In this document: in pieces, positions 9,234 through 17,840 of the stretch
Layout: the number at the start of each line of letters is the position of its first letter
How positions within the stretch are numbered: the stretch's first letter is position 1
Assembly (NCBI GenBank): GCA_964638955.1
Contig: CAZWZQ010000008.1
Location: 19,134-83,133, forward strand
Reading direction: 5' to 3'
Source: LD21 sp964638955
GTDB taxonomy: Bacteria > Bacteroidota > Bacteroidia > Bacteroidales > VadinHA17
DNA length: 64,000 bases
Notes under the pieces: generated by a model
What the model saw: the letters and a program-made list of their open reading frames with translations, nothing else
Databases searched by the model: none
Told to the model about the DNA's origin: nothing
Program-made: the position numbers and the translations under genes

Positions 9234-10175
9234 ATGAGACTTCAAAATCAAAGGCAGGTATATGGTGAGACATTGCTTGAACTTGGCAGGAATAATAACA
9301 ATATTGTTGTTTTGGAGGCAGATCTGGGCAAATCGACAATGACTGTTCTTTTCGAACAGGAATTCCCGGACAGGTTTTTTGAGATGGGTATAGGAGAGGC
9401 CAATATGACTTCATTTGCAGCCGGTTTATCACTAACCGGGAAAGTGGCTTTTACAAATTCTTTTGCTGTTTTTGCAACAGGCAGGTCTTTTGACCAGATA
9501 CGACAAGGTATATGCATATCCGGGCTAAATGTGAAAATCGTGGGATCAAGCGCAGGTCTTTCTGATTTCGGTGACGGCGCTACTCACCAATCTGTTGAAG
9601 ATATTGCCATTATGAGGGCAATACCTAACATGACGGTGCTGGCCCCGGCTGATGGAACTGAAACAATAAAAATGATCCGGAAAATCGCAGATTATAACGG
9701 TCCTGTTTATATTCGCCTGAACCGGCATGACCTTCCGGATGTGTTCCCTGAAGACCAGGAGTTTGTTATCGGAAAACCTTACATGTTAAGGGACGGGAAA
9801 GACATTGTAGTTTACGGAAATGGTATAATGGTATCAAAAGCTCTCATGGCAGCTGAAGAAATGGAAAAGAAAGGTATTTCAGTCAGAGTTGTGAATGTCA
9901 GCTCATTAAAACCTGTTGATGAAGCAGAGATAAAAAGACTGGCACAAAATATGAAAGGTGTGGTTACTGCCGAAGAACATTCAGTAATTGGCGGACTGGC
10001 AAGCGTGATAACCTTTAGCCTGAGAGGTTCCGGTATCCCGTTCAGACATGTTGCTATCGAGGATCAGTTCGGAATGTCAGCACACAATTATGATGAACTC
10101 CTCGAAGAGTATAAACTGACCAGTGATAATATAATAAATGCTATAAATTCAATATTATTATATTTTGAGCGGTAG
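9234..10175 (+). CDS. Transketolase-like protein, C-terminal (pyrimidine-binding) subunit
   Basis: The 313-residue partner holds the Pyr domain with the cofactor-activating Glu in MGIGEANM (E55), the FAVFATGRSFDQIR segment, GLSDFGDGATHQSVEDI (near 107-123), and the C-terminal transketolase domain with AEEHSVIGGL. Together with the preceding gene it forms one complete transferase that moves a two-carbon unit. The end of the gene overlaps the TTG start of the permease gene by 11 bases, so translation is probably coupled. Confidence 0.93.
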   Translation: MRLQNQRQVYGETLLELGRNNNNIVVLEADLGKSTMTVLFEQEFPDRFFEMGIGEANMTSFAAGLSLTGKVAFTNSFAVFATGRSFDQIRQGICISGLNVKIVGSSAGLSDFGDGATHQSVEDIAIMRAIPNMTVLAPADGTETIKMIRKIADYNGPVYIRLNRHDLPDVFPEDQEFVIGKPYMLRDGKDIVVYGNGIMVSKALMAAEEMEKKGISVRVVNVSSLKPVDEAEIKRLAQNMKGVVTAEEHSVIGGLASVITFSLRGSGIPFRHVAIEDQFGMSAHNYDELLEEYKLTSDNIINAINSILLYFER

Positions 10176-11517
10176 TAATGCATTATTAATAGTTGTACTG
10201 GTACTTTGTATCGTTTTCATTGTTCTCTCCTCAACAAAACTAAAACTGCATGCTTTTCTTGCTTTGTTGTTTGCAGCATTGGGGTTTGGGATCTTTACAG
10301 GCATGCCACTTGATGTGATTGTTGATTCTATTAGCACGGGATTCGGCAACACGTTAGGTTATATCGGGATTGTAATAGTGGCAGGTACAATAATAGGGGT
10401 ATTTCTTGAATCCTCTGGTGGTGCATATTCCCTGGCAGATAAGATACTGAAATTCATTGGCAAGAAACGTGTCCCGTTAGCCATGTCAATAATAGGGTGG
10501 TTTGTTTCGATACCGGTATTCGCCGATTCAAGTTTTGTTATTCTTTCACCTCTTAACAAAGCCCTGGCAAAAAGAGCAAAGATATCACTGGCAGGTCCGG
10601 CTATTGCTCTAAGTCTGGGGCTTATCACAACTCATTGCCTGGTTCCACCGACTCCCGGGCCTATCGCTGCAGCAGGTTTACTAAATGCGAATCTCGGTAT
10701 AGTGATCCTTATTGGCGTACCGGTTAGCCTGATAGCTATGATGACCGGCTGGTTATTCTCTGTAAAAATTGCTTCGAGAACACAGATTGATCCCAATCCT
10801 GACATATCTGAACAGGAAATTAATGCCAAAATGAAGGAAGCTCCCTCAGCGTTAAAAACAATAAGTCCTGTCTTCTTACCGATAATCCTTATCGTACTTA
10901 AGTCAATTTCCGATTTTCCAACTAATCCAATGGGCGAAGGTGCTTTAAAGTCGTTTATCGAATTTGTCGGACAACCGGTTATTGCATTGCTCATTGGAGT
11001 TCTCCTGGCTTTCATGTTACCCAGGAAAAGGCAGGAAGGAATGTTTTCAGAAAAAGGATGGATTGGCAAAGCGATGGTTAGCGCTGCAACTATAATCCTG
11101 ATAACAGGTGCAGGTGGTGCTTTTGGAAAGGTGTTACAGAATTCGGGACTGGCTGATGCTATTGGCAGATATCTTTCAGGAATTAATCTGGGGATATGGT
11201 TGCCGTTTATCATTGCAGCAACAATAAAGACAGCACAGGGTTCATCCACGGTATCACTAATAACTACATCTTCGATCATTATCCCGCTTTTACCGGCCCT
11301 TGGTTATGATACTGAAATAGGCAAAGCAATGGTAGTATTGGCAATTGGTGCCGGTGCGATGGTCATTTCACATGCCAACGACAGTTTTTTCTGGGTTGTT
11401 ACCCAGATGTCAAATATGAATATTAAGACAGGTTATAAGATCCAAAGTCTTGGCACCCTGGTTATAGGAACAACTGCAGGATTGACACTTTGGATACTGA
11501 GTCTGTTCCTCGTATGA
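10165..11517 (+). CDS. GntP family gluconate/sugar-acid permease
   Basis: The 450-residue protein has 12 or so hydrophobic segments and typical GntP passages: PVFADSSFVILSPLNKALAK (near 112-131), HCLVPPTPGPIAAA (near 158-171) and the C-terminal SHANDSFFWVVTQMS stretch. GntP carriers import aldonates and other small hydroxy acids with protons. The start is taken as TTG 10165 because an in-frame stop lies 21 bases upstream and no in-frame ATG lies nearby; it overlaps the transketolase subunit. Its presence shows the operon probably takes in a sugar acid rather than a neutral sugar. Confidence 0.9.
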   Translation: MSGSNALLIVVLVLCIVFIVLSSTKLKLHAFLALLFAALGFGIFTGMPLDVIVDSISTGFGNTLGYIGIVIVAGTIIGVFLESSGGAYSLADKILKFIGKKRVPLAMSIIGWFVSIPVFADSSFVILSPLNKALAKRAKISLAGPAIALSLGLITTHCLVPPTPGPIAAAGLLNANLGIVILIGVPVSLIAMMTGWLFSVKIASRTQIDPNPDISEQEINAKMKEAPSALKTISPVFLPIILIVLKSISDFPTNPMGEGALKSFIEFVGQPVIALLIGVLLAFMLPRKRQEGMFSEKGWIGKAMVSAATIILITGAGGAFGKVLQNSGLADAIGRYLSGINLGIWLPFIIAATIKTAQGSSTVSLITTSSIIIPLLPALGYDTEIGKAMVVLAIGAGAMVISHANDSFFWVVTQMSNMNIKTGYKIQSLGTLVIGTTAGLTLWILSLFLV

Positions 11518-11535
11518 AACTTTTAAAAAAAATCA

Positions 11536-12585
11536 ATGATGGAAAAAATGAAAGCCGTTGTTAAATACGCTGATGCTCCCGGAGCCACGGAAATTCGCGA
11601 TGTCCCCATTCCTGAAATCGGAGAGACAGATACCCTTGTCGAAGTGGCTTTTACCGGTGTCTGCGGTACAGATCCGCACTTACATAATAATACATCCGCA
11701 TTCAAATTTGTCCGTCCTTTTATTCTTGGCCATGAATTCGCCGGAACCATTGTAAAGGCCGGATCGAAAGTAACAGGTTTTGCACCAGGAAACAGGGTGA
11801 CATCGGAAACTCATGCCGAATATTGCGGAAAATGTACTCTTTGTAAGCAAAATAATTACCATCTCTGCAGTGAAAGAAAGGGATATGGATTCCATGTAGA
11901 TGGTGCATTTACAAGATATGTGAAAGTGCCCGAGAGAATATTGCATCTTGTCCCTGATAATGTGTCATTAAAAGCAGCTTCAATTACAGAACCATTTTGC
12001 GTGGCATATAAAGCTGTGATTTCCAACAGTAAAATAAATCCGGGCGATACGGTAGTTATTATCGGACCGGGATCTATCGGAATATTATGTGCAAGACTGG
12101 CTCAACTATCCGGGGCAGGTGAAATAGTGGTTGTCGGAACCGAAGGTGATGACAGGAGACTTGAACTATCAAAAGATTTTGGAGCAACAAAGATCATAAA
12201 TTCATCACACGAAGATCCGCTGGAAATTATAATGTCACTGGGTGATCATTATGGAGCTGATCTTATACTTGATCTCGCAGGAGGTTCTTCAACTTTAAAA
12301 TTATCAATGGAAGCTGTAAGACCTGCCGGCCAGATCACTAAAATAGGATGGGGCCGTCAACCTGTCGGTTTCAGCATTGACCCGATAATTGCCAAATCAG
12401 TAACTTTGAAAGGTCATTTCAGCCATACTTGGGATGTATGGGAAAAATGTCTGACACTTATGGGGAAAGAAATGGTCAATCTTGAAAAACTGATAACTCA
12501 CGAACTGGGTATTGACCAGTGGGAAAAAGCATTTGAAATGAGCCAATCGAAAGAGGCTGTGAAAGTAGTATTAAAACCAATTTAA
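11536..12585 (+). CDS. Zinc-dependent alcohol dehydrogenase (MDR family, threonine/sorbitol dehydrogenase-like)
   Basis: The 349-residue protein has the catalytic zinc ligands C43 and H66/E67 in GHEFAG, four structural-zinc cysteines (C97, C100, C103, C111), and a Rossmann motif GPGSIG near residue 175. This is the polyol/threonine dehydrogenase branch of medium-chain reductases. In this operon it probably oxidises a hydroxyl of the imported acid or polyol to a keto group that the transketolase can cleave; this is inferred from context only. It is followed 6 bases later by the GarR-like gene. Confidence 0.9.
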   Translation: MMEKMKAVVKYADAPGATEIRDVPIPEIGETDTLVEVAFTGVCGTDPHLHNNTSAFKFVRPFILGHEFAGTIVKAGSKVTGFAPGNRVTSETHAEYCGKCTLCKQNNYHLCSERKGYGFHVDGAFTRYVKVPERILHLVPDNVSLKAASITEPFCVAYKAVISNSKINPGDTVVIIGPGSIGILCARLAQLSGAGEIVVVGTEGDDRRLELSKDFGATKIINSSHEDPLEIIMSLGDHYGADLILDLAGGSSTLKLSMEAVRPAGQITKIGWGRQPVGFSIDPIIAKSVTLKGHFSHTWDVWEKCLTLMGKEMVNLEKLITHELGIDQWEKAFEMSQSKEAVKVVLKPI

Positions 12586-12591
12586 ACAATT

Positions 12592-13485
12592 ATGTATAAG
12601 ATAGGATTTATAGGTTTGGGCATAATGGGAAAACCCATGGCCAGAAATCTGCTGAAGGCAGGTTATTCTTTAGTAGTGTATGACATTAATAATGAAGCTG
12701 TCGGGGAGCTTGTTAAAGACGGAGCTGTTGAAGCAGAATCTTCCGGTGATGTTGCTTCGCGGAGCGATGTTATAATTACCATGCTTCCTAATTCTCCGGA
12801 AGTAAAGGAAGTTGTCCTGGGTAAAGATGGAATTATTTATGGTGTTAAATCCGGATCAGTGGTTATTGATATGAGTTCAATTGCACCTTCCACTTCAAGG
12901 GAACTGTCAGAAGAACTTCTTAAGAAAGAAGTTGTAATGCTCGATGCTCCTGTCAGCGGTGGCGAACCAAAGGCAATAGAAGGAACCCTGGCAATAATGG
13001 TCGGCGGTCCTGAAGATACTTTTAACAAAGTGAAGGATATTCTTGGTAAGATGGGAGCTTCTGTTAAGCTTGTAGGCGATATTGGAAGCGGTAATATTAC
13101 AAAGCTGGCAAACCAGATTATTGTGGCGCTAAATATTGCTGCAATAGGTGAGGCCATGGTCCTCGCTGCAAAGGCTGGTGCAGATCCTGAAAAAGTGTAC
13201 CAGGCAATACGAGGAGGATTGGCCGGCAGCACGGCTCTCGATGCTAAAATGCCTATGATCCTCGATGGCAATTTTAAACCGGGTTTCAGAATAGAGCTTC
13301 ATATCAAGGATCTTAAAAATGCACTGGACACAGCAAAAGAATTAGGGATAGAGAGCGTTTTGACTGAAAAGGTGATGGATATAATGGAAGCATTGAAAGA
13401 TGACGGTAAGGGCAAAGATGATCATGGAGGGATAATAAGATTCTATGAGAAATCAGCTAATATAGAAGTCAGGAAAAAGAATTGA
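12592..13485 (+). CDS. 2-hydroxy-3-oxopropionate reductase / 3-hydroxyisobutyrate dehydrogenase family
   Basis: The 297-residue beta-hydroxyacid dehydrogenase has the NAD(P)-binding GLGIMGKPMARNL motif (8-20), the substrate-binding DAPVSGGEPKA segment (118-128) and the catalytic Lys in GNITKLANQ (K171). GarR enzymes reduce tartronate semialdehyde to glycerate. As the last gene of the transketolase/GntP operon, it fits a pathway whose product is a C3 hydroxyaldehyde acid. Exact substrate choice cannot be told from sequence. Confidence 0.88.
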   Translation: MYKIGFIGLGIMGKPMARNLLKAGYSLVVYDINNEAVGELVKDGAVEAESSGDVASRSDVIITMLPNSPEVKEVVLGKDGIIYGVKSGSVVIDMSSIAPSTSRELSEELLKKEVVMLDAPVSGGEPKAIEGTLAIMVGGPEDTFNKVKDILGKMGASVKLVGDIGSGNITKLANQIIVALNIAAIGEAMVLAAKAGADPEKVYQAIRGGLAGSTALDAKMPMILDGNFKPGFRIELHIKDLKNALDTAKELGIESVLTEKVMDIMEALKDDGKGKDDHGGIIRFYEKSANIEVRKKN

Positions 13486-13497
13486 AGGAAGGACCAT

Positions 13498-14232
13498 CTA
13501 AAACGCCTTATAATATTCCCTGTTCATCCTGGCAATATTGGTAAGCTTGATCTGTTTCGGGCACTCAGCTTCGCAGGCTCCTGTATTTGAACAGTTTCCA
13601 AATCCGAGCACATCCATTTTATCAACCATGGCTCTCACCCTCTCCTTTGCCTCAACACGTCCCTGGGGAAGAAGTGCAAACTGCGAGATCTTTGCTGATA
13701 CAAAGAGCATTGCCGAGGCATTTTTACAGGCAGCAACACATGCTCCGCAACCGATACAAATTCCGGAATCGAAGGCATCATCAGAATCTTTTTTCTTAAC
13801 CAGGATCGAATTAGCGTCAGGCGCTGCACCGGTATTAACAGAGATAAATCCACCTGCAGTCTGTATCTTATCCAGGGCTGATCTGTCAACAATAAGGTCT
13901 TTTATTACAGGGAAAGGCTTTGCCCTCCAGGGCTCAACCCGTATTGTGTCGCCGTCGTTGAAATACCTCATTGAAAGATGACAGGTTGTAACAGCCGGAA
14001 CAGGCCCGTGAGGATGTCCGTTAATATACATTCCACACGATCCGCAGATACCTTCACGGCAGTCATGATCAAATGCCACAGGATCCTTATCTTCCTCGAC
14101 CAGCTTCTTGTTCAGAGCATCAAGCATCTCAAGGAATGACATTTCGGGAGAGACATTATCCATTTTATATGTTACAAAAGCGCCTTTAGCTTCTGCATTT
14201 TTTTGCCGCCATATCTTCAATGTTAGCTTCAT
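13498..14232 (-). CDS. frdB: Fumarate reductase/succinate dehydrogenase iron-sulfur subunit
   Basis: The 244-residue subunit carries three cluster-binding cysteine sets: the plant-ferredoxin-like CREGICGSC (C58, C63, C66) plus C84, the CIGCGACVAACKNA ferredoxin motif near 154-167, and a CSNTGACEAECPK motif near 207-219. It passes electrons between the b-type haem subunit and the FAD subunit. It is the last gene of frdCAB. Bacteroidota use this complex mainly as a fumarate reductase in anaerobic growth, though direction cannot be read from the sequence. Confidence 0.96.
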   Translation of the reverse strand: MKLTLKIWRQKNAEAKGAFVTYKMDNVSPEMSFLEMLDALNKKLVEEDKDPVAFDHDCREGICGSCGMYINGHPHGPVPAVTTCHLSMRYFNDGDTIRVEPWRAKPFPVIKDLIVDRSALDKIQTAGGFISVNTGAAPDANSILVKKKDSDDAFDSGICIGCGACVAACKNASAMLFVSAKISQFALLPQGRVEAKERVRAMVDKMDVLGFGNCSNTGACEAECPKQIKLTNIARMNREYYKAF

Positions 14233-14265
14233 GATATTTTAGAGTTGTTTATTTGTATTCTATTT

Positions 14266-14296
14266 AACCACGAGTGTCACGGAGTTTTCACAGAGT
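14266..14296. repeat. CACGAG/CACGGAG/CACAGAG-type intergenic repeat fragment
   Basis: The stretch beginning ACCACGAGTGTCACGGAG and ending TTTTCACAGAGT is a degenerate copy of the widespread 'CCACAGAG-CACGGAG' intergenic sequence seen in many phyla. It lies between frdA and frdB. Confidence 0.45.
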
Positions 14297-14302
14297 AATT
14301 AT

Positions 14303-14334
14303 GTACCATTATACCGTTATACCGTTGTACCGTT
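14303..14334. repeat. Four 8-base tandem units ending at the frdA stop codon
   Basis: Units GTACCATT, ATACCGTT, ATACCGTT and GTACCGTT follow one another without gaps. The last unit runs into the frdA stop codon (minus strand TAA at 14333-14335). Copy number may vary between strains. Confidence 0.7.
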
Positions 14335-16252
14335 ACTTATAGCTCCTTACCTTCATTTCAACCTCTTCAAATTTCAGCTCTTCCTTATGGAGTATATGTG
14401 GTTTCCCTTCCCCTTTATATTCCCAGGCAGCAACATAAGCAAATTCCGCATCGTTTCTCATTGCCTCGCCATCGGGTGTCTGGTACTCCTCTCTGAAATG
14501 AGCCCCGCATGATTCATTCCTGTTAAGGGCATCAGTGATCAGTAAAATGGCAAGATCAAAGAAGTCGGCAACTCTGCCGGCCTTTTCAAGTTCCGGGTTC
14601 AGCTCATAAATTGTGCCTGGTATGTTCAGATCTCTCCAGAACTCTTCCTTAAGTTCATTAACAAGAGTTATTGCCTTTTCCAGACCTTCCTTGTTTCTGA
14701 TCATACCGCAATAGTCCCACATTATTTTTCCAAGCCGTTTATGGAAAGAGGCAGCAGTCTGTTTCCCTTTTATTGAGATCAGTTTATTCAGCTTTTCAAC
14801 GACTGATTTTTCAGCTTCTTCGAATTCAGGTTTGTCCGTGGATATTTTCGGGACATGTATCTCATCAGCAAGATAATTACTGATGGTATTTGGCAGAATA
14901 AAAAATCCGTCGGCGGCAATTTGCATGAGAGAACTCGCACCCAGCCGGTTTGCCCCATGATCAGAAAAATTAGCCTCACCTATTGCATAAAGTCCCTGTA
15001 TTGTTGTCATAAGTTCATAATCGACCCACAGGCCTCCCATGGTGTAATGACCCGCGGGATAGATTCGCATGGGCTCTTCATAAGGATCCATACCGGTGAT
15101 GGTCTTATACATGTCGAACAGATTTCCGTATTTGTTCTCTATGGCTTTTTTCCCCTGTTTTTTTATTGCATCCATGAAATCGAGATTAACAGCAAGACCC
15201 GTTTTACCGACTCCATATCCTGCGTCGCATCGTTCCTTGGCTGCCCTGGAAGCGATATCCCGTGGGACCAGATTTCCGAAAGCAGGATAACGGCGTTCAA
15301 GGTAATAGTCTCTCTCTTCTTCAGGAATCTCATTGGCCGGACGTTTGTCTCCTTTTGTCTTAGGTACCCATATTCTGCCATCATTTCTCAGGGACTCCGA
15401 CATAAGGGTCAGTTTTGACTGGAATTCATTAAGCTGGGGAATTGATGTCGGATGGATCTGAACAAAGCTCGGATTTGCAAATAACGCACCTTTTTTATGA
15501 GCTTTCCATGCAGCAGAACCATTGGAGTTTACTGCAAGAGTCGACAGGTAATAGATAGTTCCATAACCGCCAGTAGCAAGCACAACGACATGGGCAGCAT
15601 ATTTTTCTATTTTACCTGTAATTAGGTTACGGGCAATAATTCCCCGGGCTTTGCCGTCAATTAAAACAAGATCGAGCATCTCCCTGCGGGGATACATCGT
15701 TACAGTCCCCTTTTTTATCTGCCTGTTAAGAGCAGCATAGGTGCCAAGCAGACACTGCTGCCCGGTCTGCCCTTTGGCATAAAAAGTTCTTGAAACCTGT
15801 ACCCCGCCGAATGAACGAGTATTAAGTGTCCCGCCATAATCGCGTGCAAACGGAACCCCCAGAGCCGTGAAATGATCGATTACCTGATTACTGACTTCGG
15901 CAGCCCTGTACACATTTCCTTCACGTGATCTGAAATCGCCACCTTTTATCATGTCAAGAAACAGACGATAAACACTATCTCCGTCGTTCTGATAATTCTT
16001 GGCTGCATTTACTCCACCCTGCGATGCAACCGAATGTGCTCTCCGCGGAGAATCATTGTAACAGAAAATTTTCACATTGTATCCCAGTTCTCCGAGCGCT
16101 GATGCAGCTCCTGCTCCAGCCACACCTGAGCCAATAACAATTATTTCCAGCTTCTTTTTATTTGCCGGGCTGACAAGCTTAACCGAAGCTTTATATTTTG
16201 TCCATTTCCGGGCGAGAGGACCATCTGGTATCTTTGAATTAAATTTTTCCAT
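14333..16252 (-). CDS. frdA: Fumarate reductase/succinate dehydrogenase flavoprotein subunit
   Basis: The 639-residue FAD protein interconverts succinate and fumarate. It shows the FAD-binding GSGVAGAGAASALGELG stretch near residue 41, the flavinylation-region HSVASQGGVNAAKNY, the active-site stretch HPTSIPQ near 268, and AIGEANFSDHGANRLGASSLMQ near 425. The chosen ATG at 16252 follows frdC by 13 bases; an in-frame ATG 17 codons earlier would overlap frdC. The length matches the long Bacteroidota/epsilon-type SdhA/FrdA. The stop codon lies in an 8-base tandem repeat. Confidence 0.96.
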   Translation of the reverse strand: MEKFNSKIPDGPLARKWTKYKASVKLVSPANKKKLEIIVIGSGVAGAGAASALGELGYNVKIFCYNDSPRRAHSVASQGGVNAAKNYQNDGDSVYRLFLDMIKGGDFRSREGNVYRAAEVSNQVIDHFTALGVPFARDYGGTLNTRSFGGVQVSRTFYAKGQTGQQCLLGTYAALNRQIKKGTVTMYPRREMLDLVLIDGKARGIIARNLITGKIEKYAAHVVVLATGGYGTIYYLSTLAVNSNGSAAWKAHKKGALFANPSFVQIHPTSIPQLNEFQSKLTLMSESLRNDGRIWVPKTKGDKRPANEIPEEERDYYLERRYPAFGNLVPRDIASRAAKERCDAGYGVGKTGLAVNLDFMDAIKKQGKKAIENKYGNLFDMYKTITGMDPYEEPMRIYPAGHYTMGGLWVDYELMTTIQGLYAIGEANFSDHGANRLGASSLMQIAADGFFILPNTISNYLADEIHVPKISTDKPEFEEAEKSVVEKLNKLISIKGKQTAASFHKRLGKIMWDYCGMIRNKEGLEKAITLVNELKEEFWRDLNIPGTIYELNPELEKAGRVADFFDLAILLITDALNRNESCGAHFREEYQTPDGEAMRNDAEFAYVAAWEYKGEGKPHILHKEELKFEEVEMKVRSYK

Positions 16253-16265
16253 GATATATTTTTTA

Positions 16266-16910
16266 CTATCTGAAAAGCCAAAGCGTGAGTGAAATAAAAG
16301 CAAAACCCGCAGGTATCAGGATGGCATAGATTAATGCAACAATTTTAACGACCGGGGTCCATATCCTGTGATCCAGTCCAAGCGTATGAAAAGCCGAAGT
16401 GAAAGCGTGAAAAAGATGAAGCCCAAGTAATACGAAACAAATAAGATAAATGTAATTGTATACCGGTATTTTGAATAGTCCATGAGCAACTGAATAAAAA
16501 TCTTCCGGGTCTCCGGGAACCCATCCAAGCCTCATGAAAAAGAAGTTAAAGAAATGAATTACAAGGAAAGTCAACACCGAAGCTCCGGTCCAAATCATGA
16601 ACTTTGAAAAAAATGTGGTTTCGGTTTTTATACTGACAGCATAGCGTACAGGACGGGAAAGCCAGTTTTTGATCTGAATATATATGCCACATGAAAAATG
16701 TATTACGAGTGCCGCAAAAAGGACAGTCTCAATAATTTTTATTACGGGGAATGTTGCCATAAAATGTGCCGCTTTGTTAAAAGGATCAGGGTCACTCTTA
16801 AGAAGCATCAGGTTGATCATAAGGTGAACAGGCAGGAACATCAGAAGAAAAAGCCCGGCGAGAGCCATAATAAACTTTTTGGAAATTGATGAAAATAAAA
16901 CCTTATTCAT
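16266..16910 (-). CDS. frdC: Fumarate reductase/succinate dehydrogenase cytochrome b subunit
   Basis: The 214-residue membrane protein has five hydrophobic helices with histidines placed to bind two b-haems (for example in PVHLMINL, VIHFSCGIY, LVIHFFNFFF and GLHLFHAF). This is the single fused cytochrome b558 subunit of type B complexes, which bind quinone and anchor FrdAB to the membrane. It is the first gene of frdCAB and has a promoter upstream at 16961-16991. Confidence 0.94.
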   Translation of the reverse strand: MNKVLFSSISKKFIMALAGLFLLMFLPVHLMINLMLLKSDPDPFNKAAHFMATFPVIKIIETVLFAALVIHFSCGIYIQIKNWLSRPVRYAVSIKTETTFFSKFMIWTGASVLTFLVIHFFNFFFMRLGWVPGDPEDFYSVAHGLFKIPVYNYIYLICFVLLGLHLFHAFTSAFHTLGLDHRIWTPVVKIVALIYAILIPAGFAFISLTLWLFR

Positions 16911-16960
16911 TGGTTATAAAACATTTACTAAATAATTATTTAATCCGGGTTAGTTGTTTA

Positions 16961-16991
16961 TAAAAATAGACTTAATTAATCAGATTAACAA
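16961..16991 (-). promoter_or_regulatory. Probable promoter of frdCAB
   Basis: On the minus strand TTG (16989-16991), a 20-base spacer and TATTTTTA (16961-16968) match the Bacteroidota promoter pattern except for the final base. The frdC start codon is 50 bases further on. Confidence 0.4.
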
Positions 16992-17040
16992 TATACAATT
17001 ATCAGTTAATTAAATATAATTTTACCGGAAACAGGTTATT

Positions 17041-17838
17041 ATGACTGGTTATCTTCAATACGGGAATGGGAAAATACATTATACCGATCAGGGCATGGGA
17101 CAGGTAATAATATTATTGCACGGTTACCTGGAAACATCAGAAGTGTGGGATATTTTTTCGCAAAAGCTTGCTGCGAAATACAGGGTTATCTCACCTGACC
17201 TTCCGGGGCATGGGCAATCTGATATTTTTGAGGAGACTCATACCATGGAGCACATGGCAGAGATAATAAAAGAGCTCCTTGAGAGTCTTGAAATTGGAAA
17301 GGCATTTCTCGCCGGTCATTCTCTTGGGGGGTATGTTGCTCTTGCCTTTGCGGAACGCTTCCCGGACAAACTGTCGGGTTACTGCCTGTTACATTCACAT
17401 CCCCTTGCCGACTCTCCTGAGGCATTGGAGAAGAGGACGAGAGAAATTAACCTGGTAATGGCAGGTAAAAAGGACCTGATGTATCCCGAAAATGTTGCAA
17501 AAATGTTTGCTACATCAAATCTTAAAAAATTCAACGCATCACTTGAAAGAGCAAAACAGATAGCCTCTTCAATAAAGGGAGAAGGAATAATTGCTGTCCT
17601 GAAAGGTATGATGGCAAGACCATCCAGGCTGGCAATTATGGAAGAGGGCAAAGTCCCGTGTCTCTGGATACTGGGAGCAATGGATAATTATATTGATTGT
17701 GAACAGGCACAAAAAAAAGTAAAACTGCCGCAAAATGCCGAATTGGCAATTTTGAAGAACTCCGGTCACATGGGATTTATTGAGGAACAGGAAAAGTCGT
17801 TGGAGATATTGATGGAATTTGTTGATAAATGTAAATAA
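17041..17838 (+). CDS. Alpha/beta hydrolase
   Basis: The 265-residue cytoplasmic protein has the alpha/beta-hydrolase core: the oxyanion HGYLE motif near residue 27, nucleophile elbow GHSLGGYVAL (Ser near 95), an acidic residue near 220 in LGAMDNYID, and the His in SGHMGFIEE near 242. The family includes esterases, epoxide hydrolases and MenH-like enzymes. The substrate is not evident. The gene is convergent with the S41 protease gene, with only two bases between their stop codons. Confidence 0.88.
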   Translation: MTGYLQYGNGKIHYTDQGMGQVIILLHGYLETSEVWDIFSQKLAAKYRVISPDLPGHGQSDIFEETHTMEHMAEIIKELLESLEIGKAFLAGHSLGGYVALAFAERFPDKLSGYCLLHSHPLADSPEALEKRTREINLVMAGKKDLMYPENVAKMFATSNLKKFNASLERAKQIASSIKGEGIIAVLKGMMARPSRLAIMEEGKVPCLWILGAMDNYIDCEQAQKKVKLPQNAELAILKNSGHMGFIEEQEKSLEILMEFVDKCK

Positions 17839-17840
17839 AG

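Noticed and set aside
10632..11279. Long open frame (215 codons) on the minus strand inside the GntP permease gene
   Set aside because: It is antisense to a clear membrane transporter, has no recognisable motif and is an expected shadow frame.
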